From the NCBI RefSeq assembly GCF_016925675.1, contig NZ_CP070506.1, positions 4,152,501 to 4,216,500 of the forward strand: 64,000 nucleotides of DNA, written 5' to 3'. A program made the translations under genes and the position numbers. Below the pieces are notes generated by a model, which had not been told where the DNA came from, searched no databases, and saw only the letters and a program-made list of their open reading frames with translations. This DNA is from Pseudomonas hygromyciniae (GTDB lineage: Bacteria; Pseudomonadota; Gammaproteobacteria; Pseudomonadales; Pseudomonadaceae). Position 1 is the first letter of the stretch, and each line of letters starts with the position of its first letter. Shown here in pieces: positions 43,919 to 53,052 of the stretch.

Positions 43919-46513
43919 TCAGGCCGTCGCCGCCGATTCCAGGAAGTCCTGGGCAAAGCGTTGCAACACGCCGCCCGCCTCGTAGATCGACACTTCTTCG
44001 GCGGTGTCCAGGCGGCAGGTCACCGGCACTTCGACACGCTCGCCATTCTTGCGGTTGATCACCAGGGTCAACTGCGCGCGCGGGGTGCGCGCACCGATCA
44101 CGTCATAGGTTTCGCTGCCATCGATCTGCAGGGTCTTGCGGTCGGTGCCCGGCAAAAACTCCAGGGGCAGCACGCCCATGCCCACCAGGTTGGTGCGGTG
44201 GATGCGCTCGAAGCCTTCGGCGGCAATCGCTTCCACACCCGCCAGGCGTACGCCCTTGGCCGCCCAGTCGCGGGACGAACCCTGGCCGTAGTCGGCCCCG
44301 GCAATGATGATCAGCGGCTGCTTGCGCTCCATGTAGGTTTCGATGGCTTCCCACATGCGTGTGACCTTGCCTTCCGGCTCGATACGCGCCAGGGAGCCCT
44401 GCTTGACCTTGCCGTTTTCCACGACCATTTCATTGAACAGTTTCGGGTTGGCAAAGGTTGCGCGCTGGGCGGTCAAGTGGTCGCCGCGATGCGTTGCATA
44501 GGAGTTGAAGTCGACTTCCGGCAAGCCCATTTTCGCCAGGTATTCGCCGGCGGCGCTGTCGAGCATGATCGCGTTGGATGGCGACAGGTGGTCGGTGGTG
44601 ATGTTGTCCGGCAGCACCGCCAGCGGGCGCATGCCCTTGAGTGGACGCGCGCCGGCCAGGGCACCTTCCCAGTACGGCGGGCGGCGGATGTAGGTGCTTT
44701 GCGGGCGCCAGTCGTACAGCGGCGTGACTTTCGGGCCGGTGTCCTCGTGGATCGCGAACATCGGGATGTAGACCTGGCGGAACTGCTCCGGCTTGACCGA
44801 AGCCTTGACCACCGCGTCGATTTCTTCATCGCTCGGCCAGATGTCCTTCAGGCGGATTTCCTTGCCGGTCGCATCCAGGCCCAGCACGTCTTTTTCGATA
44901 TCGAAACGGATGGTGCCCGCAATCGCGTAGGCCACCACCAGCGGTGGCGACGCCAGGAACGCTTGCTTGGCGTAAGGGTGGATGCGCCCGTCAAAGTTGC
45001 GGTTGCCCGACAACACGGCGGTGGCATACAGGTCGCGGTCGATGATTTCTTGCTGGATCACCGGGTCGAGTGCGCCGGACATGCCGTTGCAAGTGGTGCA
45101 AGCGAAGGCCACGACGCCAAAACCCAACTGCTCCAACTCGCTGGTCAGCCCGGCTTCGTCGAGGTACATGGCCACGGTTTTCGAACCCGGCGCCAGGGAC
45201 GACTTGACCCACGGCTTGCGGGCCAGCCCCAGCTTGTTGGCATTGCGCGCCAGCAGGCCGGCGGCGATCACGTTGCGCGGGTTACTGGTGTTGGTGCAAC
45301 TGGTGATGGCAGCGATGATCACCGCACCATCGGGCATTTGCCCCGGCACGTCTTCCCATTGCCCGGAAATGCCCTTGGCCGCCAGGTCGCTGGTGGCCAC
45401 GCGGGCGTGCGGGTTGCTCGGGCCGGCCATGTTGCGCACGACGCTGGACAAATCGAAGCTCAAGCCACGCTCGTATTGCGCGCCCTTGAGGTCGTCGGCC
45501 CACAGGCCAGTGTGCCGGGCGTACTGCTCGACCAGGGCGACTTGTTCATCTTCACGCCCGGTGAGCTTGAGGTAGGCAATGGTTTGCGCGTCGATGTAGA
45601 ACATCGCCGCCGTAGCGCCATATTCCGGGGCCATGTTGGAGATGGTCGCTCGGTCGCCCAGGGTCAGGGCCGAAGCGCCTTCGCCGAAGAACTCCAGCCA
45701 GGCACCGACGACTTTCTGCTGGCGCAGGAACTCGGTCAGCGCCAGCACCATGTCGGTGGCGGTGATGCCGGGTTGCAGCTTGCCCGTCAGCTCGACGCCA
45801 ACACTTTCCGGCAAGCGCATCCACGACGCGCGGCCGAGCATCACGCTCTCGGCTTCCAGGCCGCCGACGCCGATGGCGATCACGCCCAGGGCGTCCACGT
45901 GGGGGGTATGGCTGTCGGTGCCGACGCAGGTATCCGGGAAGGCCACGCCGTCACGCACCTGGATCACCGGGGACATTTTCTCCAGGTTGATCTGGTGCAT
46001 GATGCCGTTGCCAGGCGGGATCACGTCGACGTTTTTGAAGGCCTTCTTGGTCCACTCGATAAAGTGGAAACGGTCTTCGTTGCGGCGGTCTTCGATGGCG
46101 CGGTTTTTCTCGAAGGCGTCCGGGTCAGAACCACCGGCCTCGACGGCCAGGGAGTGGTCGACGATCAGTTGGGTCGGCACCACCGGGTTGACCTGGGCCG
46201 GGTCGCCGCCTTGCAGGGCGATGGCGTCACGCAGGCCGGCAAGGTCCACCAGAGCGGTCTGGCCAAGAATGTCATGGCACACCACACGCGCCGGAAACCA
46301 TGGGAAGTCGAGGTCGCGCTTGCGCTCGATCAGTTGGCTCAGGGAAGCATTGAGGGTCGCCGGGTCGCAACGGCGCACCAGGTTCTCGGCGAGCACACGG
46401 GAGGTGTAGGGCAAGGTGGCGTAGGCACCGGGAGTGATTGCCTCGACAGCCGCACGGGCGTCGAAGTAATCCAGGCGGCTGCCGGGGAGCGATTTGCGAA
46501 ATTCAGTGTTCAT
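43919..46513 (-). CDS. acnD: Fe-S 2-methylisocitrate/2-methylcitrate dehydratase AcnD
   Basis: This 864-residue aconitase-family enzyme carries the three cluster cysteines in ITSCTNTSNP and ACTTCNGMSG, together with substrate-binding segments such as GTDSHTPHVDALGVI and the C-terminal swivel domain GADYGQGSSRDWAAKG. It dehydrates 2-methylcitrate to the trans-aconitate that PrpF isomerises. ATG 46513 gives the family start MNTEFRKSLPG; a longer frame to 46693 reads through the upstream REPIN and is rejected. It lies between prpC and prpF. Confidence 0.96.
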   Translation of the reverse strand: MNTEFRKSLPGSRLDYFDARAAVEAITPGAYATLPYTSRVLAENLVRRCDPATLNASLSQLIERKRDLDFPWFPARVVCHDILGQTALVDLAGLRDAIALQGGDPAQVNPVVPTQLIVDHSLAVEAGGSDPDAFEKNRAIEDRRNEDRFHFIEWTKKAFKNVDVIPPGNGIMHQINLEKMSPVIQVRDGVAFPDTCVGTDSHTPHVDALGVIAIGVGGLEAESVMLGRASWMRLPESVGVELTGKLQPGITATDMVLALTEFLRQQKVVGAWLEFFGEGASALTLGDRATISNMAPEYGATAAMFYIDAQTIAYLKLTGREDEQVALVEQYARHTGLWADDLKGAQYERGLSFDLSSVVRNMAGPSNPHARVATSDLAAKGISGQWEDVPGQMPDGAVIIAAITSCTNTSNPRNVIAAGLLARNANKLGLARKPWVKSSLAPGSKTVAMYLDEAGLTSELEQLGFGVVAFACTTCNGMSGALDPVIQQEIIDRDLYATAVLSGNRNFDGRIHPYAKQAFLASPPLVVAYAIAGTIRFDIEKDVLGLDATGKEIRLKDIWPSDEEIDAVVKASVKPEQFRQVYIPMFAIHEDTGPKVTPLYDWRPQSTYIRRPPYWEGALAGARPLKGMRPLAVLPDNITTDHLSPSNAIMLDSAAGEYLAKMGLPEVDFNSYATHRGDHLTAQRATFANPKLFNEMVVENGKVKQGSLARIEPEGKVTRMWEAIETYMERKQPLIIIAGADYGQGSSRDWAAKGVRLAGVEAIAAEGFERIHRTNLVGMGVLPLEFLPGTDRKTLQIDGSETYDVIGARTPRAQLTLVINRKNGERVEVPVTCRLDTAEEVSIYEAGGVLQRFAQDFLESAATA

Positions 46514-46580
46514 CGTCAGGACTCGGTCACGGTAGTTACAAAAGGAAGACCTGCGCCGCCCCAGAACGGGTATGAGGTCC

Positions 46581-46676
46581 AAATGTGGGAGCGGGCTTGC
46601 TCGCGAATGCGGTGTGTCATTCAACACATTCAGTGACTGTTGCCCCGCATTCGCGAGCAAGCCCGCTCCCACATTT
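46581..46676. repeat. REPIN in the prpC-acnD gap
   Basis: Perfect 32-base arms (AAATGTGGGAGCGGGCTTGC... and complement) flank a 32-base centre. It fills most of the 202-base gap. Confidence 0.95.
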
Positions 46677-46715
46677 TTGACTCGGTTACCCATTCGGGGC
46701 TGACGGCCTCCTCAC

Positions 46716-47843
46716 TCAGCGACGTTCGATTGGCACGAACTTGCGCTGCTCGACGCCGGTGTACTCGGCGCTTGGACGGATGATGCGGTTGTTGGCGCGC
46801 TGCTCGAACACATGCGCGGCCCAGCCGGTAAGGCGCGAGCACACGAAGATCGGGGTGAACAGCTTGGTCGGGATGCCCATGAAGTGGTACGCCGAGGCAT
46901 GGTAGAAGTCGGCGTTGGGGAACAGTTTCTTCTGTTCCCACATGGTCTTGTCGATCGCCTCGGAGACCGGGAACAGCACCTTGTCGCCCACTTCATCAGC
47001 GAGTTTTTTCGACCAGCCCTTGATCACTTCATTACGCGGGTCATTGTCTTTATAGATCGCGTGGCCAAAGCCCATGATCTTGTCCTTGCGCTCCAGCATG
47101 CCGAGGGTGCCTTTGACGGCTTCTTCGGCCGAAGAGAAACGCTCGATCATTTCCATCGCCGCTTCGTTGGCGCCGCCATGCAGCGGGCCGCGCAGCGAGC
47201 CAATGGCGGCGGTAACGCAGGAATACAGGTCGGACAGGGTCGAAGCACACACGCGAGCGGTGAAGGTCGAGGCGTTGAATTCGTGCTCGGCGTAGAGGAT
47301 CAGCGACACGTTCATGACTTTTTCATGCAGCTCGCTTGGCTTCTCGCCGTGCAGCAGGTGCAGGAAATGCCCGCCGATGCTCGGCTCGTCGGTCACGCAG
47401 TCGATGCGCTTGCCGTCATGGCTGAAGCGGTACCAGTAGCACATGATCGCCGGGAACGCGGCCAGCAGGCGGTCAGTGACATCGCGCTGCACGCTGAAGT
47501 CTTTTTCCGGCTCGATATTGCCCAGGAACGAGCAACCGGTACGCATTACGTCCATCGGGTGGGCGTCGGCAGGAATGCGCTCCAGCACTTCTTTAAGCGC
47601 TTGGGGCAGGTCGCGCAGCTTGCCCAGCTTGGCGGTGTAGGCCGCGAGTTCGGCTTTGCTTGGCAACTCGCCGTACAGCAACAGATAGGCAACTTCTTCG
47701 AACTGCGCATCGGCGGCCAGTTCGCGCACATCGTAGCCGCGATAGGTCAGGCCGGCACCGGCCTGGCCCACGGTGGACAGTGCGGTCTGCCCGGCCACCT
47801 GGCCACGCAGGCCGGCGCCGCTCAGTACTTTTGCTTCAGCCAT
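46716..47843 (-). CDS. prpC: 2-methylcitrate synthase PrpC
   Basis: This 375-residue enzyme joins propionyl-CoA and oxaloacetate. It is citrate-synthase-like, with YRGYDVRELA, the catalytic-histidine region SLILYAEHEFNASTFTARV, GPLHGGANEAAME and GFGHAIYKDNDPR. The shorter length and the LHGGANE motif fit methylcitrate synthases rather than GltA. ATG 47843 has a suitable ribosome site (AGAAGAACC). It lies between prpB and acnD with REPINs on both sides. Confidence 0.96.
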   Translation of the reverse strand: MAEAKVLSGAGLRGQVAGQTALSTVGQAGAGLTYRGYDVRELAADAQFEEVAYLLLYGELPSKAELAAYTAKLGKLRDLPQALKEVLERIPADAHPMDVMRTGCSFLGNIEPEKDFSVQRDVTDRLLAAFPAIMCYWYRFSHDGKRIDCVTDEPSIGGHFLHLLHGEKPSELHEKVMNVSLILYAEHEFNASTFTARVCASTLSDLYSCVTAAIGSLRGPLHGGANEAAMEMIERFSSAEEAVKGTLGMLERKDKIMGFGHAIYKDNDPRNEVIKGWSKKLADEVGDKVLFPVSEAIDKTMWEQKKLFPNADFYHASAYHFMGIPTKLFTPIFVCSRLTGWAAHVFEQRANNRIIRPSAEYTGVEQRKFVPIERR

Positions 47844-47886
47844 GGTTCTTCTCCACTCTTATATTTATCAAGACGACCACTGCCCC

Positions 47887-47988
47887 CTGTAGGAGCGGGC
47901 TTGCCCGCGAAAAACGCCAGGGCACCGTGTTTAATCAGGTTGGCCGCGTTATCGTTGACGATTTTCGCGGGCAAGCCCGCTCCTACAG
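47887..47988. repeat. REPIN in the prpB-prpC gap
   Basis: Perfect 27-base arms (CTGTAGGAGCGGGCTTGCCC... and complement) flank about 48 bases. The arms are of a slightly different REP subtype (GGAGCGGGCTTGCCCGCGA) from those before and after. Confidence 0.95.
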
Positions 47989-48002
47989 TGAGCATGTAGC
48001 CT

Positions 48003-48896
48003 TTATTTTTTCGCGGCGAACAGCGCGTCAAGCTTTTGCTCGAAGGTGTGGTAGTCGATGCGATCGTAAAGCTCCATGCGGGTCTGCATGGTGTCGATCA
48101 CGTTCTGTTGGGTACCGTCGCGACGGATCGCGGTGTAGACGTTTTCGGCGGCCTTGTTCATGGCGCGGAATGCCGAGAGCGGGTACAGCACGATGGAAAC
48201 ATCGGCAGATTTCAACTGTTCGGTGGTGTACAGCGGCGTTGCGCCGAATTCTGTGATGTTGGCCAGGATCGGGGCTTTTACCCGCGAAGCGAACAGCTTG
48301 TACATCTCAAGCTCGGTAATGGCTTCCGGGAACACCATGTCGGCGCCGGCCTCAATGCACGCGGCGGCGCGTTCCAGGGCGGACTCCAGGCCTTCCACGG
48401 CCAGGGCGTCGGTGCGCGCCATGATCACGAAGCTATCATCGGTGCGGGCATCCACGGCAGCCTTGATGCGGTCGACCATTTCCTGCTGCGAAACGATTTC
48501 TTTATTTGGACGATGGCCGCAGCGCTTGGCGCCTACCTGGTCCTCGATATGGATCGCAGCAGCGCCGAACTTGATCATCGACTTGACGGTGCGCGCCACG
48601 TTGAATGCCGAGGAACCGAACCCGGTGTCCACGTCCACCAGCAGCGGCAGGTCGCACACGTCGGTGATACGGCGCACATCGGTCAGTACATCATCCAGGC
48701 CGGTGATGCCCAGGTCCGGCACGCCCAGGGAGCCCGCGGCCACACCGCCACCGGACAGGTAGATGGCCTTGAAACCGGCGCGCTTGGCCAGCAGAGCGTG
48801 GTTGGCGTTGATCGCGCCAACGACTTGCAGGGGGTGTTCGCTGGCGACTGCGTCACGGAAACGCTGGCCTGGGGTGCTGTTTTTATCGGAACTCAT
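48003..48896 (-). CDS. prpB: Methylisocitrate lyase PrpB
   Basis: This 297-residue barrel enzyme splits 2-methylisocitrate into pyruvate and succinate. The metal site [10 protein letters not shown] and the catalytic loop [10 protein letters not shown] (about residues 120-130) are typical, as is [17 protein letters not shown] near the N-terminus. Its ATG overlaps the stop of prpR by four bases, so regulator and first enzyme gene are cotranscribed. Confidence 0.96.
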   Translation of the reverse strand: MSSDKNSTPGQRFRDAVASEHPLQVVGAINANHALLAKRAGFKAIYLSGGGVAAGSLGVPDLGITGLDDVLTDVRRITDVCDLPLLVDVDTGFGSSAFNVARTVKSMIKFGAAAIHIEDQVGAKRCGHRPNKEIVSQQEMVDRIKAAVDARTDDSFVIMARTDALAVEGLESALERAAACIEAGADMVFPEAITELEMYKLFASRVKAPILANITEFGATPLYTTEQLKSADVSIVLYPLSAFRAMNKAAENVYTAIRRDGTQQNVIDTMQTRMELYDRIDYHTFEQKLDALFAAKK

Positions 48897-49603
48897 GACT
48901 CACCTCTCGAGGGGGCGCCGTCGGGGAAGTGACGGGCGATATTGCGTTTGGAAGCGCCGATATGGCGGCGCATCAACAACTCGGCCAGTTCACCGTCGCG
49001 ATCGGCAATCGCGTCAAGAATGCGGTGATGCTCGGCAAATGCCTGGCGTGGACGATTGGGGGTGGCGGAGAACTGGATGCGGTACATGCGCACCAACTGA
49101 TACAACTCGCCGCACAACATTTGGGTCAAGGTGCGGTTGCGCGCGCCCTGGATGATCCGGTAATGAAAGTCGAAGTCGCCTTCCTGCTGGTAGTAACCGA
49201 CCCCGGCCTGGAACGCGGCATCGCGCTCGTGGGTGTGCAATACCTGGCGCAGCTCCTCGATTTCTTCGTCGGTCATGCGCTCGGCGGCCAGGCGACAGGC
49301 CATGCCTTCGAGGGACTCGCGGATTTCATAGAGTTCCACCAGCTCGGCCTGGCTCAGGGACACCACCCGCGCGCCGACATGGGGCACGCGCACCAGCAGG
49401 CGCTGGCCTTCCAGGCGGTGGATCGCCTCGCGCAGCGGGCCACGGCTGATGCCGTAGGTGCGCGCCAGCTCCGGCTCCGAGATCTTGCTGCCGGGCGCTA
49501 TCTCGCCCTTGACGATGGCGGCCTGGATGCGGCGGAAGACGTTCTCGGACATGGTCTGGGAATCGTCCTGCCCTGCTACCGGAATTTCCAGCTGATCCAG
49601 CAT
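48893..49603 (-). CDS. prpR: GntR/FCD-family regulator of the prp operon
   Basis: This 236-residue DNA-binding protein has a GntR winged helix (about 18-80; [38 protein letters not shown]) and an all-helical FCD ligand domain (about 90-220) with metal-type histidines ([30 protein letters not shown]). It probably senses a methylcitrate-cycle intermediate and represses the operon it heads. ATG 49603 is used; TTG 49627 is an alternative. Two ATTGTCGACA palindromes flank its promoter. In enteric bacteria PrpR is an unrelated sigma-54 activator; the symbol follows pseudomonad usage. Confidence 0.88.
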   Translation of the reverse strand: MLDQLEIPVAGQDDSQTMSENVFRRIQAAIVKGEIAPGSKISEPELARTYGISRGPLREAIHRLEGQRLLVRVPHVGARVVSLSQAELVELYEIRESLEGMACRLAAERMTDEEIEELRQVLHTHERDAAFQAGVGYYQQEGDFDFHYRIIQGARNRTLTQMLCGELYQLVRMYRIQFSATPNRPRQAFAEHHRILDAIADRDGELAELLMRRHIGASKRNIARHFPDGAPSRGES

Positions 49604-49604
49604 G

Positions 49605-49689
49605 ATTGTCGACACCTTTAAAAGCAATGCCGCAAAAACTAGCCAATCAGCCCCTGATAGTCAAAGAATAAATACACATTGTCGACAAT
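49605..49689 (-). promoter_or_regulatory. prp promoter with two ATTGTCGACA operators
   Basis: On the minus strand TTGACT (49659-49664) and TAGTTT (49636-49641) are 17 bases apart. A perfect 12-bp palindrome ATTGTCGACAAT lies upstream at 49678-49689 and a near copy, ATTGTCGACACC, lies at 49605-49616 next to the prpR start. The spacing on either side of the promoter suits looping autorepression by PrpR. Confidence 0.65.
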
Positions 49690-49876
49690 CGTCTAATAGC
49701 CCCTCTTGCACTCTATAGGGGCATGGCCGCCTGCCAGCGCTGGCGTCAGAAAACCTTCATGTTAGAATGCCCGCCGCATTTGCCTGACATCTCCGGATGA
49801 AAAGGCGCACGAGGGAGCTTGCGCAGCAATGCCAGTCGCCTTGAATCAAACATCGCACTGCACCGCCTCAGGATCT

Positions 49877-50413
49877 ATGAGACTCAAGCCCTTCCCCCTA
49901 TTGTTCTGCCTAATGATGTTCCCGGGCCTTGGCATCGCTGCCGAGAAGACCGTTTATGGCCTCAATGAATACGCCAAGCTGGCGGGCATTGACCTGGAAG
50001 TCGCCGCCAAGCTCGACACCGGCGCCAAGACTGCGTCCCTGAGTGCCCGGGATATCAAGCGCTTCAAGCGCAATGGTGAGTCCTGGGTACGCTTCTACCT
50101 GGCCATCGATACCGCCCATTCGCACCCCATCGAACGTCCACTGGCCCGCGTCAGCAAGATCAAGCGACGCGCCGGTGACTACGACCCCGATGAAGACAAG
50201 AACTACACCGCCCGTCCGGTGATTGCCCTGGACATCTGCATGGGCACCGCTTTACGCAGCATCGAAGTGAACTTGACTGACCGCAGCGCCTTCCAATACC
50301 CGCTGCTGATCGGCTCCGAAGCGTTGAAACGCTTTGATGCGCTGGTCGACCCCAGTCTTAAATACGCAGCGGGCAAACCTGCCTGCGCCACCGACGCTCA
50401 TACCGCCGAGTAA
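49877..50413 (+). CDS. Periplasmic retropepsin-like (RimB/DUF785 type) protease
   Basis: This 178-residue protein has a signal peptide (about 1-23, ending GIAAE) and a single retropepsin-like domain with the aspartic motif KLDTGAKTASLSA (Asp about 51), ending in LLIGSEALKRFDALVDP. Family members are often named ATP-dependent zinc proteases, but the fold and the DTGA motif are aspartic-protease-like. It is the first of three genes (6-base gap, then one-base overlap) that form a recurring module with an inactive transglutaminase and an ATP-grasp ligase. ATG 49877 gives a clean signal peptide; ATG 49829 is also in frame. Confidence 0.85.
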   Translation: MRLKPFPLLFCLMMFPGLGIAAEKTVYGLNEYAKLAGIDLEVAAKLDTGAKTASLSARDIKRFKRNGESWVRFYLAIDTAHSHPIERPLARVSKIKRRAGDYDPDEDKNYTARPVIALDICMGTALRSIEVNLTDRSAFQYPLLIGSEALKRFDALVDPSLKYAAGKPACATDAHTAE

Positions 50414-50418
50414 TTCCA

Positions 50419-51951
50419 ATGCGCTCTCTTACTATGCACCTGAAGATTCTGATCGCCATCCTGGTGGTACTGGGCATTTCGGTCACGGCCTATCAGATCT
50501 TCGTCCTCGGCATCCCGGTGACCGAAGACGCCACTGACGACCTGTGGAACATCGACGCCAAGGTCGAGTTCGTCGCCAACGCCAAGGACCCGGTAAAAGT
50601 CCAGATGTTCGTGCCGCCCCTGAGCCGCGACTTCGTCAGCCTCAATGAGAGCTTCATCTCCAATAACTACGGGGTGAGCGTCAACCGCATCGACGGCAAC
50701 CGCAAGGTCACCTGGTCGGCCCGGCGCGCCAAGGGCAACCAGACCCTCTACTACCGCCTGGTGCTGACCAAGCGCTACAGCGGTGAAAAGGTCAAGGTCA
50801 AGGGCCCGACCTTCCGCGACAGCATCGCCGTGGAAGGCCCGGAAAAAGTCGCCGCCGAAGCCCTGCTGGCGCCAATCCGCCAGCACTCGGCCGATGTCGA
50901 AACGTTTATCAGCGAAGCCATCAAGCGCACCAACAACCTCAACGACGACAACGTCAAGCTGCTGCTGGCGGGCGATCCATCGACGCCGCACAAGGCCAAG
51001 ATCGTCGAGTTGCTGCTGTCCATCGCCCACGTACCGGTGGAAAAGGTCCACACCCTCCGTCTGGTGGCCGACCAGCCACAAACCCCGGAACTGTGGCTGC
51101 GCAGCTTCAATGGCACCGACTGGTTGTACTTCAACCCGGAAACCGGCGAACAGGGCCTGCCCTCCGATCGCCTGCTGTGGTGGACCGGCGATGAAAACCT
51201 GATCACCGTCGATGGCGGCAAGAAAGCCGCCGTGACCTTCAGCTTGAACAACAGCGAGATGAACGCAATCCGCCTGGCCAAGCTGACGGACGAGAACACC
51301 GACGCCAACTTCCTCGAATACTCGCTGTACGGCCTGCCACTGCAAACCCAGCAGACCTTCATGATCATGGTGATGATCCCGATTGGCGTGCTGGTGATCC
51401 TGATCCTGCGCAACCTGATCGGCCTGCAGACCCTGGGCACGTTCACCCCGGTACTGATCGCCCTGGCCTTTCGCGAGACGCAACTGGGCTTTGGCATCGT
51501 GTTGTTTACGGTGATCACGGCGCTCGGGCTGTCTCTACGCTCGTACCTGGAGCACTTGAAGCTGCAAATGCTGCCACGCCTGTCGGTGGTGCTGACCTTT
51601 GTGGTGGTGCTGATCGCCGCCATCAGCCTGTTCAGCCATAAGCTAGGGCTGGAGCGCGGCCTGTCGGTGGCGCTGTTCCCGATGGTGATCCTGACCATGA
51701 CCATCGAACGCCTGTCGATTACCTGGGAAGAACGCGGCGGTGGCCATGCGATGAAAGTCGCGATCGGCACCCTGTTCGCCGCGTCCCTGGCACACCTGAT
51801 CATGAGCGTGCCGGAGTTGATCTACTTCGTGTTCACCTTCCCGGCGATTCTGTTGATCCTCGTGGGCTTCATGCTGGCCATGGGTCGCTATCGTGGCTAC
51901 CGCCTGACCGAGCTGGTGCGTTTCAAGGCCTTCCTCAGGGCTGATTCGTAA
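50419..51951 (+). CDS. Inactive transglutaminase fused to seven membrane helices
   Basis: This 510-residue inner-membrane protein has an N-terminal anchor (about 8-30), a long periplasmic part (about 31-315) containing a transglutaminase-like domain (LLSIAHVPVEKVHTLRLV, WLRSFNGTDWLYFNPETGEQGLP), and about seven C-terminal helices (about 318-500). The catalytic cysteine expected before the helix ending in IAHVP is missing, so enzyme activity is unlikely. Families of this build accompany retropepsin-like proteases and RimK-like ATP-grasp ligases, and are thought to handle peptides. The stop overlaps the next ATG (TAATG). Confidence 0.87.
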   Translation: MRSLTMHLKILIAILVVLGISVTAYQIFVLGIPVTEDATDDLWNIDAKVEFVANAKDPVKVQMFVPPLSRDFVSLNESFISNNYGVSVNRIDGNRKVTWSARRAKGNQTLYYRLVLTKRYSGEKVKVKGPTFRDSIAVEGPEKVAAEALLAPIRQHSADVETFISEAIKRTNNLNDDNVKLLLAGDPSTPHKAKIVELLLSIAHVPVEKVHTLRLVADQPQTPELWLRSFNGTDWLYFNPETGEQGLPSDRLLWWTGDENLITVDGGKKAAVTFSLNNSEMNAIRLAKLTDENTDANFLEYSLYGLPLQTQQTFMIMVMIPIGVLVILILRNLIGLQTLGTFTPVLIALAFRETQLGFGIVLFTVITALGLSLRSYLEHLKLQMLPRLSVVLTFVVVLIAAISLFSHKLGLERGLSVALFPMVILTMTIERLSITWEERGGGHAMKVAIGTLFAASLAHLIMSVPELIYFVFTFPAILLILVGFMLAMGRYRGYRLTELVRFKAFLRADS

Positions 51952-52937
51952 TGTTCGGGTTCTGGAAGACCTGGAAGGCCCTGGAAGCGCGGGGCATCAT
52001 GGGCATCAACCGGCGTAACGCCGACTACGTGCTCAAGTACAACAAGCGCAGCCTGTATCCGATTGTCGATGACAAGATCATCACCAAGGAACGGGCGATC
52101 CAGGCCGGCATCCACGTGCCAGAGATGTACGGGATCATTTCCACCGAGAAAGAAATCGACAAGCTCGACGAAATTATCGGTGGCCGTAGCGACTTCGTGA
52201 TCAAGCCGGCCCAGGGTGCCGGCGGCGACGGCATCCTGGTGATCGCCGACCGTTTTGAGGGACGCTATCGCACGGTGTCCGGCAAGATCATCAGCCATGA
52301 GGAAATCGAGCACCAGATTTCCAGCATCCTTACCGGCCTGTATTCCCTGGGCGGTCACCGTGACCGCGCATTGATCGAATATCGGGTAGTGCCCGACCAG
52401 ATCTTCAAGAGCATCAGCTACGAAGGGGTGCCGGACATCCGCATTATCGTGCTGATGGGCTACCCGGTGATGGCCATGCTGCGCTTGCCAACCCGCCAAT
52501 CCGGCGGCAAGGCCAACCTGCACCAGGGCGCGATTGGCGTCGGTGTGGACCTGGCGACCGGCCTGACCCTGCGCGGCACCTGGTTGAACAACATCATCAC
52601 CAAGCACCCCGACACCACCAACGCGGTGGACGGTGTGCAACTGCCCAACTGGGATGGCTTCATGAAACTCGCCGCCGGCTGCTACGAGCTCTGCGGGCTG
52701 GGCTACATCGGCGTGGACATGGTGCTGGACCAGGAAAAAGGCCCGCTGATCCTCGAACTCAATGCTCGGCCTGGGTTGAACATCCAGATCGCCAACGATT
52801 GCGGCCTGACCTTGCGTACCCATGCAGTGGAGGCTCGCCTTGAAGAGCTGAAGGCGGCGGGCGTGACGGAAACGGCGGAAGAACGCGTGAGATTTGCCCA
52901 GGAAATGTTTGGGCATATTCCGCCCGTGGAAGGCTGA
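51951..52937 (+). CDS. RimK-related ATP-grasp (alpha-L-glutamate ligase-like) enzyme
   Basis: This 328-residue cytoplasmic protein is a ATP-grasp amide ligase. It shows DFVIKPAQGAGGDGILVI (about 80-100, nucleotide-binding loop), RIIVLMGYPVMAMLRLPT, and the metal-binding end GPLILELNARPGLNIQIAN. Relatives add amino acids to peptides or proteins. It ends the three-gene module with the protease and membrane transglutaminase-like protein; together they may build or remodel a periplasmic peptide. The acceptor is unknown. Confidence 0.9.
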   Translation: MFGFWKTWKALEARGIMGINRRNADYVLKYNKRSLYPIVDDKIITKERAIQAGIHVPEMYGIISTEKEIDKLDEIIGGRSDFVIKPAQGAGGDGILVIADRFEGRYRTVSGKIISHEEIEHQISSILTGLYSLGGHRDRALIEYRVVPDQIFKSISYEGVPDIRIIVLMGYPVMAMLRLPTRQSGGKANLHQGAIGVGVDLATGLTLRGTWLNNIITKHPDTTNAVDGVQLPNWDGFMKLAAGCYELCGLGYIGVDMVLDQEKGPLILELNARPGLNIQIANDCGLTLRTHAVEARLEELKAAGVTETAEERVRFAQEMFGHIPPVEG

Positions 52938-53052
52938 AATCCGCACCCGGCTCCGTCCTCCATCCAGCAATCCCCGACATCCCCTCTAGGAGCAAATCCT
53001 TGAGGGGACTACAATCCCCTCCCCCCGCGCCCATGGCTGATACACCCCCCGC

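Noticed and set aside
43901..46636. A long plus-strand open frame opposite acnD
   Set aside because: It is the antisense shadow of a certain gene; the translation is rich in His, Gly and Arg with no family features.
48893..49603. prpR as the sigma-54-dependent PrpR of enteric bacteria
   Set aside because: The protein has a GntR helix-turn-helix and FCD domain and no AAA+ sigma-54 activator domain.
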